A stretch of 64,000 bases of DNA from Alteribacter keqinensis (GCF_003710255.1 NZ_RHIB01000001.1:806001-870000); one strand, 5' to 3'. Positions 1 through 8,220 are shown, counted from the first letter of the stretch. Made by a program: numbers and translations. Notes: a model not told the origin generated them from the letters alone.

Positions 1-1
1 T

Positions 2-157
2 ACAGTAGGGGGGATGGACCGCCTTGATATCCTGGGTCTTTGTTTTCTTTCCGCAGCTGGATTCTCTGCGTTTGAATGGGCAGCAGCACGCATAAGGGAG
101 AGGGTGCTGAGCCAGGCAGGTCTCCCTTCTGTTGCAGGGAAAAAAGTCAACGCATAA
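2..157 (+). CDS. C-terminal end of an unidentified, probably membrane-associated protein (partial)
   Basis: An open frame enters from the left edge and runs 51 codons to a TAA at 155-157. The visible residues contain a hydrophobic stretch (ILGLCFLSAAGFSAF) followed by a basic, alanine-rich tail, as at the end of a membrane protein. The 5' part is outside the window. From its position just upstream of der it could be the end of a YIEGIA-family protein, which is often found there in Bacillus. That is a recollection of gene order, not a motif match. A terminator-like hairpin about 75 bases downstream supports a gene ending here. Confidence 0.45.
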   Translation, partial: TVGGMDRLDILGLCFLSAAGFSAFEWAAARIRERVLSQAGLPSVAGKKVNA

Positions 158-232
158 CCCCCGGGAAATCGTTAAGCAAGGTTTGTTAAGGCAGGATTCT
201 TTTGATATAATGAGTTAGTTCATTCCAGCTGG

Positions 233-266
233 CCCTTTCCAATGACAAGGAAGGGTTTTCTTTTTG
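233..266 (+). terminator. intrinsic terminator after the partial first gene
   Basis: CCCTTTCC (233-240) pairs with GGAAGGG (249-255), with one bulged T and an 8-base loop, and is followed by TTTTCTTTTT. It probably ends transcription of the upstream partial gene and separates it from der. Confidence 0.65.
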
Positions 267-307
267 ACATTTCAAACTATAACAACGACATTTTTTAAGA
301 AAACACG

Positions 308-420
308 TTTTAAAGGCTGTTTTCGCAAAGATTGCTGTCAGTCTTCACTCAGAAAGCCGAAGTGACCGAGGTATGGGCCGGGCAGGCTGGCCGTCACCTC
401 TCCATAGGTGAAAGTGATTA
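308..420. repeat. degenerate dispersed intergenic repeat (family A) in the gap before der
   Basis: The 158-506 gap holds the terminator and then sequence with no credible gene. Around 308-420 it carries pieces resembling other gaps of this window: AAAGGCTGTTTTCGCAAAG (compare 7446 onward and 38527), and AAGCCGAAGTGACCGAG (compare 44434). I read this as a decayed copy of the GC-rich imperfect palindromic repeats common between genes in Bacillaceae. The match is short and patchy. No clear promoter for der was picked out in the rest of the gap. Confidence 0.35.
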
Positions 421-506
421 AGCAGCAATAATACGAAAACAGCGTAATTAAATGATTACTTTTACCTGATACTTAAAGAATGAAGTAGAGAAAGCGAGGG
501 GCTTTT

Positions 507-1823
507 ATGCCTAAACCGGTAGTTGCTATTGTAGGACGTCCAAATGTAGGGAAATCCACAATTTTTAATCGAATAGTAGGAGAACGTATTGCGATTGTAG
601 AAGATAAACCAGGAGTTACCCGTGACCGGATATATGGGAACGGAGAATGGCTGAACCATGAATTTCACCTGATCGACACAGGCGGGATCGAAATGACTGA
701 CGAACCGCTTCTTACCCAGATGCGTTATCAGGCGGAACTGGCAATAGAAGAGGCCGATGTTATTATCTTTGTTGTAAACGGACGTGATGGGATTACAGGA
801 GCTGACGAAGAAGTATCCCAGCTTCTGTTCCGCTCGAAAAAGCCGATAGTCCTTGGTGTTAACAAAATGGACGATCCGACACTCCATGAAAAGATGTATG
901 AATTTTACAGCCTGGGAATAGGTGATCCTGTTGCTATATCCGGATCTCACGGTCTTGGACTTGGAGATCTGCTTGATGAAGTAACCGGCAGGTTTGGGAA
1001 TATTGCAGAAGATGATTATGATGATGATACGGTCAGAATCAGCTTAATCGGACGTCCGAACGTCGGGAAGAGTTCTCTTGTTAATGCTATGCTTGGTGAA
1101 GAGCGGGTTATTGTAAGTGACATTCCAGGAACTACGAGAGATGCGATCGATACTCCCTTTGAAAGAGACGGTAAAGATTATGTAATTATTGATACTGCTG
1201 GAATGCGTAAAAAGGGAAAAGTGTATGAGACCACTGAAAAATACAGTGTAATCAGGGCGATGAGAGCGATAGAGAGATCTGACGTTGTTTTGATGGTTAT
1301 AAATGCGGAAGAAGGCCTTATTGAACAGGACAAGCGTATCGCAGGCTATGCTCATGAAGAGGGGCGTGCTGTTATCATCGTCGTCAACAAATGGGATGTA
1401 CTTGAAAAAGACGATAAGACTATGAGGGACTTTGAACAAAAGATCAGAGATGAGTTTTTGTTTATGGACTATGCTCCTATTTTGTTTGTATCTGCAAAAA
1501 CAAAACAAAGACTTCATAAGGTGCTTCCCCTTGTTGAAGAAGTGAGCGAGTCTCACAATCAGCGCGTTCCTACCAATGTATTGAATGACCTGATTGTCGA
1601 TGCAGTTACAATGAACCCGACTCCGACGGATCACGGTGGAAGAAGACTTAGAATCAATTATGCCACCCAGGTAGCTGTTGCACCTCCGACATTTGTTCTG
1701 TTTGTCAATGACCCTGAGCTTCTCCACTTCTCCTACCGGCGCTATCTGGAGAATAAAATCCGGGACACATTTGATTTCATGGGCACCCCTATCCGAATTT
1801 ATGCAAGAAAGAAAAATGATTAA
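507..1823 (+). CDS. der: ribosome biogenesis GTPase Der (EngA)
   Basis: 438 aa, the usual length of Der. It carries two tandem GTPase domains and a C-terminal KH-like domain and acts in maturation of the 50S ribosomal subunit. Each G domain shows a full set of motifs: GRPNVGKST at residue 10 with DTGG near 57 and NKMD near 118, then GRPNVGKSS near 182 with DTAG and NKWD. The KH-like part runs from about residue 355 to the basic end. The ATG at 507 follows a GCGAGGGG site. The next gene is plsY, 210 bases downstream beyond a hairpin, so der is probably its own unit. Confidence 0.97.
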   Translation: MPKPVVAIVGRPNVGKSTIFNRIVGERIAIVEDKPGVTRDRIYGNGEWLNHEFHLIDTGGIEMTDEPLLTQMRYQAELAIEEADVIIFVVNGRDGITGADEEVSQLLFRSKKPIVLGVNKMDDPTLHEKMYEFYSLGIGDPVAISGSHGLGLGDLLDEVTGRFGNIAEDDYDDDTVRISLIGRPNVGKSSLVNAMLGEERVIVSDIPGTTRDAIDTPFERDGKDYVIIDTAGMRKKGKVYETTEKYSVIRAMRAIERSDVVLMVINAEEGLIEQDKRIAGYAHEEGRAVIIVVNKWDVLEKDDKTMRDFEQKIRDEFLFMDYAPILFVSAKTKQRLHKVLPLVEEVSESHNQRVPTNVLNDLIVDAVTMNPTPTDHGGRRLRINYATQVAVAPPTFVLFVNDPELLHFSYRRYLENKIRDTFDFMGTPIRIYARKKND

Positions 1824-1954
1824 CATCAGCCTGATTTAATGCTGACCTTCATCTGCTCTTAATGTGAACTGAATTATACTGGGCTGTGTATAGACAGGCC
1901 TCCGGAATGCTTCCCAGGGAACAGATAATAACATAAGCGTAATTCCTTAACCGG

Positions 1955-1987
1955 AACAGGCGGTAAATCCTCCGCCTGTTGCATTTT
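1955..1987 (+). terminator. terminator-like hairpin between der and plsY
   Basis: AACAGGCGG (1955-1963) pairs perfectly with CCGCCTGTT (1972-1980) around an 8-base loop, followed by GCATTTT. The stem is strong but the T-run is weak, so it may leak. It lies 130 bases after the der stop. Confidence 0.5.
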
Positions 1988-2033
1988 GGGTAACTCATCA
2001 ATACATAAATATAAATTGAAGTGGGGGGTTGGG

Positions 2034-2648
2034 ATGTATTTTATCATTTCTGTCATTGTGGCTTACTTGCTTGGTTCGATTAGTTTCAGTGTAATTATTG
2101 CAAGAAAAATCATGCAGGTGGACATCCGCCAGCACGGGAGCGGCAATGCAGGTGCCACAAATACTCTTCGGGTACTTGGGGTGGGGCCTGCCATCGTTGT
2201 GCTTTTACTTGACTGTCTTAAAGGAATAATCGCCGTTTTGGGAGCACTTTATTTTACCGGCGGGGATGCATTTATTGCCAGTGCAGCCGGTCTTGCTGCT
2301 ATTGCCGGTCACAACTGGCCTGTTTATTACGGGTTTCGAGGAGGCAAAGGTGTTGCCACAACAATCGGCGTTTTAGCCAGCCTTGTTTTTCTGCCTGCAT
2401 TACTGGCAGGTGCAATTGCTATTTTAAGTATTATCTTTACCCGTTTTGTTTCTCTTGGCTCTTTACTTTTTATTTCGGGTACGACCATTATAGTGTTTAT
2501 TTTCAGTCTTACCGGCTCTTATTCAAGTGATTATTTATATTTTTTGATTGTCATTACTGTTTTATCATTCTGGAGGCACCGCACTAATATTGAAAGACTG
2601 ATAAAGGGGACGGAAAGTAAAATCGGACAAAAAGCAACCGCGAATTGA
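2034..2648 (+). CDS. plsY: acyl-phosphate:glycerol-3-phosphate acyltransferase PlsY
   Basis: 204-aa polytopic membrane enzyme that transfers an acyl group from acyl-phosphate to glycerol-3-phosphate, the first acylation in phospholipid synthesis. Family loops are visible: [15 protein letters not shown] near residue 37 and [15 protein letters not shown] near 86, with about five hydrophobic segments. I chose the ATG at 2034, after GTGGGGGGTTGG, over an in-frame upstream start at 1986 that has no ribosome site and adds a hydrophilic leader. It is followed 13 bases later by gpsA, whose product is the PlsY substrate. In B. subtilis plsY lies elsewhere, so this adjacency is informative. Confidence 0.94.
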   Translation: MYFIISVIVAYLLGSISFSVIIARKIMQVDIRQHGSGNAGATNTLRVLGVGPAIVVLLLDCLKGIIAVLGALYFTGGDAFIASAAGLAAIAGHNWPVYYGFRGGKGVATTIGVLASLVFLPALLAGAIAILSIIFTRFVSLGSLLFISGTTIIVFIFSLTGSYSSDYLYFLIVITVLSFWRHRTNIERLIKGTESKIGQKATAN

Positions 2649-2661
2649 AAGGGGTAATCCA

Positions 2662-3711
2662 ATGCCATCAATTACAGTCCTTGGAGCAGGAAGCTGGGGA
2701 ACTGCTCTCTCCGTTGTATTAGCAGACAATAATCACCAGGTAACATTGTGGGGGCGTTCAGCCGATTCAGCACGTGAAATAAATGAAAATCACACTAATG
2801 TAAAATACTTACCGGGTGTTTTGCTCCCTGAAACCATCCAGGCGACGAATGATCTTCAAGAAGCCTTAAAAGGCAGTGACACCATTCTGCTGGTCGTTCC
2901 AACTAAAGCCATGAGGGATATTCTTAAGGATATCAAATCAAACCTTGAGCGCCCTGTAACCTTTGTGCATGCCAGCAAAGGGATTGAGCCAGAAACATAT
3001 CTTAGGGTTTCTGAAATTATAGAAGAGGAAATACCCGAAAACCTCAGGAAGGCAGTTGTAGTCCTTTCAGGGCCATCACATGCGGAAGAAGTAAGTACAA
3101 GACAGCCGACAACAGTTACGAGCTCATCCGTGAATATGAAGGCTGCTGAATTTGTTCAGGATTTGTTTATGAATACAAACTTCAGAGTTTATACGAATCC
3201 CGACCTCATAGGGGTTGAAATCGGAGGTTCTCTGAAAAACATCATTGCCCTTGGCGCCGGAATGACCAGTGGACTTGGTTACGGAGATAATGCAAAGGCA
3301 GCTCTTATGACCAGAGGACTGGCTGAAATTGCACGCCTTGGAATGAAACTCGGTGCCAAGCCGATGACTTTTGCAGGTCTTTCAGGTCTTGGAGACCTTA
3401 TCGTAACCTGTACAAGCGTCCACAGCAGAAACTGGCGTGCCGGGAATATGATCGGAAAAGGCAGGACTGTTCCCGAAGTCCTTGAGGAGATGGGGATGGT
3501 TGTAGAAGGCATCCGTACCACAAAAGCAGCCTACCAGCTCGCTTCACTTGAAAAAGTGGACATGCCGATTACAAGCGGGCTATACGATGTATTGTTCAAT
3601 GGTAAAGAGCCAGAGGCTGCAGTTGAGGAACTGATGGGCCGGGTTAAAAAGCATGAAGTAGAAGATTTGAAATTAGGGGAAACAGACCCACTGAATGATA
3701 TGGAACCTTAA
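2662..3711 (+). CDS. gpsA: NAD(P)-dependent glycerol-3-phosphate dehydrogenase
   Basis: 349 aa, normal for GpsA. It reduces dihydroxyacetone phosphate to sn-glycerol-3-phosphate in the cytoplasm, supplying PlsY encoded just upstream. The N-terminal Rossmann motif GAGSWGTAL starts at residue 8; GPSHAEE (near 137) and the GGSLKN/GLSGLGD region of the C-terminal helical domain are present. The start follows GAAAGGGG. The gene is 13 bases from plsY and probably co-transcribed with it. A long hairpin starting 18 bases after the stop probably ends the transcript. Confidence 0.97.
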   Translation: MPSITVLGAGSWGTALSVVLADNNHQVTLWGRSADSAREINENHTNVKYLPGVLLPETIQATNDLQEALKGSDTILLVVPTKAMRDILKDIKSNLERPVTFVHASKGIEPETYLRVSEIIEEEIPENLRKAVVVLSGPSHAEEVSTRQPTTVTSSSVNMKAAEFVQDLFMNTNFRVYTNPDLIGVEIGGSLKNIIALGAGMTSGLGYGDNAKAALMTRGLAEIARLGMKLGAKPMTFAGLSGLGDLIVTCTSVHSRNWRAGNMIGKGRTVPEVLEEMGMVVEGIRTTKAAYQLASLEKVDMPITSGLYDVLFNGKEPEAAVEELMGRVKKHEVEDLKLGETDPLNDMEP

Positions 3712-3728
3712 CTTACACTCACAGGAAG

Positions 3729-3776
3729 CCCTCCGGTGCATATGATATGTTGATATCAATCACGGGGAGGGTTTTT
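3729..3776 (+). terminator. terminator-like hairpin whose 3' arm contains the next gene's Shine-Dalgarno sequence
   Basis: CCCTCC (3729-3734) pairs with GGAGGG (3766-3771), GTG (3736-3738) with CAC (3761-3763), and an inner GATAT/ATATC extends the stem. TTTTT follows at 3772-3776. It looks like the gpsA terminator. GGGGAGG in its 3' arm is also the only good ribosome site for the TTG start at 3780, so the hairpin would hide that site when formed. Confidence 0.6.
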
Positions 3777-3779
3777 ACA

Positions 3780-4049
3780 TTGGACGAAAAGAAAAATATC
3801 TTTGGTGAGATTGAGAAAAAGACAAATGTGAACCAGCAGGATTTGTTAAAACTTGCCCAGTCTGCAAGTAAAACAGATTTGAAAAGTGAACAGAACGTCC
3901 GACAGCTGATTCAGCAGGTTGCCCTTGTAGCAGGGGTTTCTGTTAATAAAAAGAAAGAAGACGAGTTGGTTAAAGCAATTTTAGCCAATAACGTCCCAAT
4001 GGACTTTGGGACACTTTCAAAAATGTTTCAGAAAAACAACGGTAAATAG
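3780..4049 (+). CDS. SpoVIF-family small sporulation protein
   Basis: 89 aa, hydrophilic and without a signal peptide or membrane segment. The sequence resembles stage VI sporulation protein F (YjcC of B. subtilis): an N-terminal FGEIEKKTNV-type helix, a middle NVRQLIQQVA helix and a C-terminal VKAILANNVP segment. SpoVIF is known as a late, mother-cell factor in coat assembly; applying that role here rests on family resemblance. The start is taken as TTG at 3780, nine bases after GGGGAGG. The upstream ATG at 3747 lies inside the hairpin and has no ribosome site. Confidence 0.72.
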   Translation: MDEKKNIFGEIEKKTNVNQQDLLKLAQSASKTDLKSEQNVRQLIQQVALVAGVSVNKKKEDELVKAILANNVPMDFGTLSKMFQKNNGK

Positions 4050-4141
4050 GCAATCGCGCGCGCGAACCTTTTTCTTCGGCATATACTGAAACCGAGGTAG
4101 CGTCAAAATCGGGCTGTTAGATTTGGCGGTATTTAGTCATA

Positions 4142-4186
4142 AAAGTTGAAGGAAGGTGCCCCCTTTTCTTCAACTTTTTTTGTTGT
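4142..4186 (+). terminator. intrinsic terminator after the SpoVIF-like gene
   Basis: AAAGTTGAAGGAAGG pairs with CCTTTTCTTCAACTTT (allowing one bulge) and runs into TTTTTTT at about 4175-4181. It is a long stem with a T-run, in the 589-base gap before the DUF2768 gene. Confidence 0.8.
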
Positions 4187-4236
4187 TTAGGAATTTCTAC
4201 TTCTCTATATGTGGATAACTTCAGAGGAAACTACTC

Positions 4237-4422
4237 CACGTCCAGCTCCAGCACCCGAGCTCGAGGTCATTTCATTCCATCTGCTTAAGCCTGCATAGCG
4301 GCATCAATCTGAAAGCCTCGCTGAAATGCTTGCACTAAAGTATAAGGGCAACTAAGACTTTCGCCAAGACTGGCGATAAGCCAGTTTTCTTTATCCTTCG
4401 TGATCAAGGCGATTGCGCTTTT
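4237..4422. repeat. dispersed repeat family B, copy 1
   Basis: This segment fills most of the gap between the SpoVIF-like gene and the DUF2768 gene. It begins CACGTCCAGCTCCAGC and ends GTGATCAAGGCGATTGCG, and is clearly related to 63842-64000 (same blocks: CGTCCAGCT, GAGGTCATTT, ATGCTTG-ACTAAAG, GTTTTCTTTATC, AAGGCG). It contains small hairpins such as CTGGC-GATAA-GCCAG. The reverse strand is open across it, see the findings. It resembles the known class of Bacillaceae intergenic repeats that start GTCTAGCTCCAGCGCC. Confidence 0.75.
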
Positions 4423-4563
4423 GTTCTTGCCGGTTTGCAGACAAAAGAAAAGATGACAGAAAGGCAGTGCAGGTAAAACAGCGTTCCCTTGAGAAAGGAC
4501 AAGCTGTAAAAGACCACGCTTTATGAACAAAAAGTGAATTTTTTCCTTTTAATTGCCCGTAAG

Positions 4564-4592
4564 TACAGCTTTTGCAGCTTCTGTGCTATAAT
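4564..4592 (+). promoter_or_regulatory. probable sigma-A promoter for the DUF2768 gene
   Basis: An extended -10 TGTGCTATAAT ends at 4592. The -35 at the right distance is weak (TACAGC, 4564-4569). The start codon at 4639 lies 47 bases downstream. Confidence 0.5.
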
Positions 4593-4638
4593 GATCGGGG
4601 AAAATAACAGGATTATGTTCGATTTTGGAGGAATTTTT

Positions 4639-4839
4639 ATGGATGATGGTTTAACGAAAATGTGGGTAAGCTTTTTTGCTATGGGACTGATGTTCGTCTC
4701 GGTTATTATGACGATTGTATCCCGGGAAAAGCTTAAAGGCTGGGTCCAGAGAGTGTTTTTGACAATCAGCTTTATTTGTATGATAGTAGCGGGCTTTATT
4801 ATTTTTGTTGTTGTATTTACAGGCCCTGTACCTGAATAA
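4639..4839 (+). CDS. yphE: DUF2768 (YphE-type) small membrane protein
   Basis: 66 aa with two predicted membrane helices (about residues 9-25 and 36-60) separated by a short basic loop, ending FTGPVPE. Length, two-helix layout and the position between gpsA and yphF match YphE of B. subtilis, family DUF2768, whose function is not established. The ATG at 4639 is preceded at seven bases by GGAGG. An in-frame upstream ATG at 4534 has no ribosome site and crosses the promoter, so it was not used. It probably forms a unit with the lipoprotein gene 26 bases downstream. Confidence 0.8.
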   Translation: MDDGLTKMWVSFFAMGLMFVSVIMTIVSREKLKGWVQRVFLTISFICMIVAGFIIFVVVFTGPVPE

Positions 4840-4865
4840 CGACACTACCAAGAGGGGTTATTTTA

Positions 4866-5600
4866 ATGAAGAAAATGACAGCGGTTATGGCTCTCCTGTT
4901 ATCGGCATTCATTCTGTCCGGGTGCTTGTTTCCGGACGACCAGCGTGCAGAAAACCAGGTGCCGTATGATGACCAGATTCAAAGCGTTCAAACAGCTGTT
5001 AATCAATACAGGGAAGACACGCAGGTGCTTCCGATTCAAACGAGAGACAATGAAGTTTCGGTATTTATGAGATACCCGGTGAATTTCAGATCACTGGTTC
5101 CCTCCTACTTACAAAACGCCCCGGGTAACTCTTTTGAAAACGGCGGAACGTTTCAATATGTACTGACGAATGTGGAAGAACAGGCGGAAGTTAAGCTGGT
5201 AGATTTAAGGAGCTCCCGCAAACTGCAGGAAATTAATCGCCGGATTGATTCCTACCGTTCTCAAAACCGCTATGCTCCTGTTGAAGGCCAGGCGGGGCCC
5301 GGTGTACTGGAGCTTGATTATGAGGCACTGCGGTACAATGAGCCCGCAACAGTGAGAAGTCCGTTTCACCCGGATCATCTTCTTCCAGTTCATATGGCAA
5401 CGAACGGCGAACTTGTTATTGATTACAGCATTGATATTTTATATTACATTGAAGAATATGGTATGGGAGACTTCTCTGAAGGAGATGATCTCAGGTGGCT
5501 TCTTGTGGAGCATGCACCTTTTGTACCGGCCCATTCCAAACCAATGACCATCGAAGACGGAGAGGTTGTATTTAAATCCTCATCCGGCGAAACAGAGTAA
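4866..5600 (+). CDS. yphF: YphF-type lipoprotein
   Basis: 244 aa. The N-terminus is a type II signal peptide with lipobox LSGC (Cys at about residue 20), so the protein is expected to be lipid-anchored on the outer face of the membrane. The rest is hydrophilic and acidic, with no catalytic motif that I recognise. Position between yphE and spoIVA and overall pattern match YphF of B. subtilis, often linked to sporulation by context. AGAGGGG precedes the ATG. A strong terminator follows. Confidence 0.82.
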   Translation: MKKMTAVMALLLSAFILSGCLFPDDQRAENQVPYDDQIQSVQTAVNQYREDTQVLPIQTRDNEVSVFMRYPVNFRSLVPSYLQNAPGNSFENGGTFQYVLTNVEEQAEVKLVDLRSSRKLQEINRRIDSYRSQNRYAPVEGQAGPGVLELDYEALRYNEPATVRSPFHPDHLLPVHMATNGELVIDYSIDILYYIEEYGMGDFSEGDDLRWLLVEHAPFVPAHSKPMTIEDGEVVFKSSSGETE

Positions 5601-5629
5601 CAGGCCAAACTGAATAAATGTTCTATAAT

Positions 5630-5675
5630 GCTTCCCTTTCCAATATAGTAACTAAAAGAAAGGGAAGCTTTTTTA
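5630..5675 (+). terminator. strong intrinsic terminator after yphF
   Basis: An 11-bp perfect stem, GCTTCCCTTTC (5630-5640) with GAAAGGGAAGC (5658-5668), followed by TTTTTT. The remainder of the gap to spoIVA (5676-5934) shows only the candidate sporulation promoter. Confidence 0.9.
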
Positions 5676-5840
5676 TGCTTAAAGCAAGGCAATATGCCTG
5701 TGCTTGCTTCAGGCTGGAACTTCTATATGGTGAGAATAATCCTGCAGTGTGCGCCTCCCTTCTAAATCGGTTTTTCATTCGTATAAGTGGGTGATGCTAT
5801 TTGAATGATCAGTAATGAAAATGGCTTTGTAAACTGCTTG

Positions 5841-5868
5841 TCATATTTAACAGGCAAGAACATAAGTA
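5841..5868 (+). promoter_or_regulatory. candidate sigma-E promoter of spoIVA
   Basis: TCATATT (5841-5847) and CATAAGTA (5861-5868) are spaced 13 bases apart, resembling the sigma-E pattern of an ATA-containing -35 and a CATA-type -10. In B. subtilis spoIVA is transcribed by sigma-E, so a match at this position fits. The assignment is by eye. Confidence 0.42.
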
Positions 5869-5934
5869 TATAGTGTCATCACCTTGAATCGTATGCAGAA
5901 GCTGTCAACATAAAATCGATCGGGAGGGGATCGT

Positions 5935-7413
5935 GTGGAGAAATTCGATATTTTCAGAGATATCGCTGAACGGACTGGTGGCGATATTTATCTCGGCGTC
6001 GTAGGATCTGTACGAACAGGGAAATCGACGTTTATTAAAAAGTTTATGGAGCTTGCTGTCATTCCGAATATCGGGACGGAAGCAGACCGCGCCAGGGCAC
6101 AGGATGAGCTGCCTCAAAGTGCTGCCGGAAAGCAGATTATGACTACTGAACCGAAATTTGTACCGAATCAGGCTGTGTCTATTCATGTTGATGAAGGCCT
6201 CGATGTAAACGTGCGCGTTGTAGACTGCGTAGGGTATGCCGTACCTGGAGCAAAAGGGTATGAGGATGAGAACGGACCGAGGATGATTCATACACCTTGG
6301 TATGAAGATCCAATCCCATTTCATGAAGCTGCTGAAATCGGCACAAGAAAAGTTATTCAGGAACATTCAACACTTGGAGTTGTCGTAACAACTGACGGAT
6401 CTATCGGAGAGATCCCGCGCCACGATTATGTAGAGTCCGAGCAGCGCGTTATAGAAGAGTTAAAGGAAGTCGGTAAGCCGTTTATTGTGATCGTAAACAG
6501 CGTTCATCCTCACCATCCAGTAACAGAAGACCTCAGGCAGTCGATTGAAAACGAGCACGATGTGCCTGTTCTTTCGATGAGTATTGAGAGTATGACAGAA
6601 CAGGATATCAATGCCGTCATGAGGGAAGTGCTGTTTGAGTTTCCTGTTCATGAAGTTAATGTGAACCTGCCGAGCTGGGTGATGGTGCTGAAAGAAGAAC
6701 ACTGGCTTCGGGAAAATTACGAATCAGCCGTAAGAGAAACGGTTAAAGACATTAAGAGACTCCGCGATGTGGACCGGGTAGTCGGAAACTTTGTTGATTA
6801 TGAGTTTGTGGACCGGGCACAACTGGCGGGAATCGAGATGGGGCAGGGCGTTGCCGAAATTGACCTCCATGCACCGGATGACCTTTATGATCAGATTCTT
6901 AAAGAAGTGGTAGGTGTGGAGATCCGCGGGAAAGACCACCTTCTCGAGTTAATGCAGGATTTTGCTTTTGCGAAAGCGGAGTATGATCAGGTGTCCGATG
7001 CCCTTAGAATGGTTAAACAGACAGGGTACGGCATTGCAGCTCCTTCACTAAGTGATATGAGTCTGGATGAGCCTGAAATTATCAGACAGGGCTCCCGGTT
7101 TGGTGTGAGGCTTAAAGCAGTAGCACCGTCGATTCATATGATCAAAGTTGATGTTGAATCAGAGTTTGCACCGATTATCGGAACGGAAAAACAAAGTGAA
7201 GAACTCGTCCGGTACCTGATGCAGGACTTTGAAGAAAATCCTTTATCAATCTGGAATTCAGATATCTTCGGTAGATCTCTTAATTCCATCGTGAGGGAAG
7301 GTATTTCTGCAAAACTCTCCCTCATGCCAGAAAATGCAAGGTATAAACTGAAAGAAACCCTTGAGCGCATCATTAACGAAGGGTCAGGCGGCCTTATTGC
7401 CATCATCTTATAA
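5935..7413 (+). CDS. spoIVA: stage IV sporulation protein A, coat morphogenetic ATPase
   Basis: 492 aa, the same length as B. subtilis SpoIVA and similar along its whole length. It hydrolyses ATP to polymerise into the basement layer of the spore coat on the outer forespore membrane in the mother cell. A Walker A motif GSVRTGKST lies near residue 24, in a GTPase-like N-terminal domain. The extreme C-terminus GSGGLIAIIL, the part needed for forespore targeting, is intact. The GTG start at 5935 follows GGGAGGGGAT. Monocistronic: a candidate sporulation promoter precedes it and a terminator overlaps its stop. Confidence 0.98.
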   Translation: MEKFDIFRDIAERTGGDIYLGVVGSVRTGKSTFIKKFMELAVIPNIGTEADRARAQDELPQSAAGKQIMTTEPKFVPNQAVSIHVDEGLDVNVRVVDCVGYAVPGAKGYEDENGPRMIHTPWYEDPIPFHEAAEIGTRKVIQEHSTLGVVVTTDGSIGEIPRHDYVESEQRVIEELKEVGKPFIVIVNSVHPHHPVTEDLRQSIENEHDVPVLSMSIESMTEQDINAVMREVLFEFPVHEVNVNLPSWVMVLKEEHWLRENYESAVRETVKDIKRLRDVDRVVGNFVDYEFVDRAQLAGIEMGQGVAEIDLHAPDDLYDQILKEVVGVEIRGKDHLLELMQDFAFAKAEYDQVSDALRMVKQTGYGIAAPSLSDMSLDEPEIIRQGSRFGVRLKAVAPSIHMIKVDVESEFAPIIGTEKQSEELVRYLMQDFEENPLSIWNSDIFGRSLNSIVREGISAKLSLMPENARYKLKETLERIINEGSGGLIAIIL

Positions 7414-7440
7414 CTCTCCCTGGCGGAGGGTTATTTTTTT
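7412..7440 (+). terminator. intrinsic terminator of spoIVA
   Basis: AACTCTCC (7412-7419) pairs with GGAGGGTT (7425-7432), including one G-U, around a 5-base loop, followed by ATTTTTTT. The stem begins inside the TAA stop codon. Confidence 0.85.
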
Positions 7441-7445
7441 GTCTG

Positions 7446-7531
7446 GCTGTTTTCAGGGGCTTTCTTGAACTAGTGAAGGGTCCACCGCTTTCCCAGGGGG
7501 TCACTTCAGCCTCTGACTGCCTGCATACAGG
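7446..7531. repeat. degenerate family A repeat, inverted orientation
   Basis: Read on the minus strand this contains GAGGCTGAAGTGACC, then GGGAAAGCGGTGG and, further on, AAAACAGCC. These are the landmark blocks of the family A intergenic repeat (GGAGGCT ... CGGAAAGCG) seen best at 55743-55822. The copy is short and diverged. It lies in the 448-base gap between spoIVA and hbs. Confidence 0.4.
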
Positions 7532-7622
7532 GGTGAAAATTAATATCAAATTATAAAAGAGAGAATTGATTTTAATAAAAAATTGACTAAGTGACGGATT
7601 TATGATAAAAATTCTATAAGAA

Positions 7623-7638
7623 CGTTGATATATCAACG
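7623..7638. promoter_or_regulatory. 16-base perfect palindrome upstream of hbs
   Basis: CGTTGATATATCAACG is a perfect inverted repeat at 7623-7638, about 220 bases before hbs. It lies just downstream of a TTGACT hexamer (7583-7588) and A/T-rich sequence that could be a promoter. It could bind a dimeric regulator. No T-run follows, so it is not a terminator. Confidence 0.45.
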
Positions 7639-7734
7639 CTTACCGGTGATGCCGCCAATTCAGCTATTATTTTTGATTTTTTTTACATATCAGACAGAAA
7701 AGTCTTAAAAATGCAGGTGAATCCGCAAAATATG

Positions 7735-7763
7735 TTGAATTCTTCCGCGCTTTCGTTTAACAT
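7735..7763 (+). promoter_or_regulatory. candidate hbs promoter
   Basis: TTGAAT (7735-7740), 17 bases, then TAACAT (7758-7763): four of six bases match the sigma-A consensus at each element. The start of hbs is 98 bases downstream. The B. subtilis gene has more than one promoter, so others are possible in this A/T-rich gap. Confidence 0.38.
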
Positions 7764-7861
7764 TAGCCTTGTTATCCACTAAAAAGTCGGTTAACGAGTA
7801 TAAAACTCTTATTTTTGTGCAAGAAAAGAAATAACAAGTCTATTGGGAGGAGGTGAATGGT

Positions 7862-8134
7862 ATGAACAAGACGGAACTAATCAATGCGGTATCTGAGAAA
7901 ACTGAGCTTTCTAAAAAAGATGCAACAAACGCAGTAGATGCGGTTTTTGATGTAATCACTGGTTCTCTTCAAAATGCTGAGAAAGTACAATTGATCGGCT
8001 TTGGTAACTTTGAAGTACGTGAGCGCGCTGCCCGTAAAGGACGCAACCCGCAAACAGGTGAAGAAATCGAAATTCCTGCAAGCAACGTACCAGCCTTTAA
8101 GCCTGGTAAAGCCCTTAAAGACGCAGTTAAATAA
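7862..8134 (+). CDS. hbs: HU-type nucleoid protein HBsu
   Basis: 90 aa, with the family's DNA-binding arm [20 protein letters not shown] and the C-terminal [14 protein letters not shown] block, nearly identical to B. subtilis HBsu. It forms a homodimer that bends and compacts DNA and is essential in B. subtilis. The ATG at 7862 is set by GGAGGAGGTG seven bases upstream; a GTG at 7853 lies inside that ribosome site and was rejected. It stands alone between spoIVA and folE, with its own terminator. Confidence 0.97.
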   Translation: MNKTELINAVSEKTELSKKDATNAVDAVFDVITGSLQNAEKVQLIGFGNFEVRERAARKGRNPQTGEEIEIPASNVPAFKPGKALKDAVK

Positions 8135-8155
8135 TACATAAGGGGCTTGCATAGA

Positions 8156-8188
8156 GAAGAATCGCACTTTTTGCGGTTCTTCTTTTTT
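8156..8188 (+). terminator. intrinsic terminator of hbs
   Basis: GAAGAATCGCA (8156-8166) pairs with TGCGGTTCTTC (8172-8182), including one G-U, followed by TTTTTTC. Confidence 0.9.
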
Positions 8189-8220
8189 CTTACTGCAGGA
8201 TTGCGGCACGCTTACATTTC

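Noticed and set aside
1044-1826. 260-codon minus-strand open frame opposite der
   Set aside because: Shadow of der with no ribosome site and an unlikely composition rich in Cys, Asn and Ser.
4061-4071. Alternating CG run (CGCGCGCG) as a special element
   Set aside because: Too short to be more than chance in a gap; no associated structure.
4285-4530. 81-codon minus-strand frame near the family B repeat as a normal gene
   Set aside because: Most of it is the repeat, and its start region overlaps unrelated sequence without a ribosome site. Kept only as a finding about the repeat.
4534-4638. N-terminal extension of the DUF2768 gene
   Set aside because: It crosses the promoter and has no ribosome site; the ATG at 4639 has GGAGG at the right distance.
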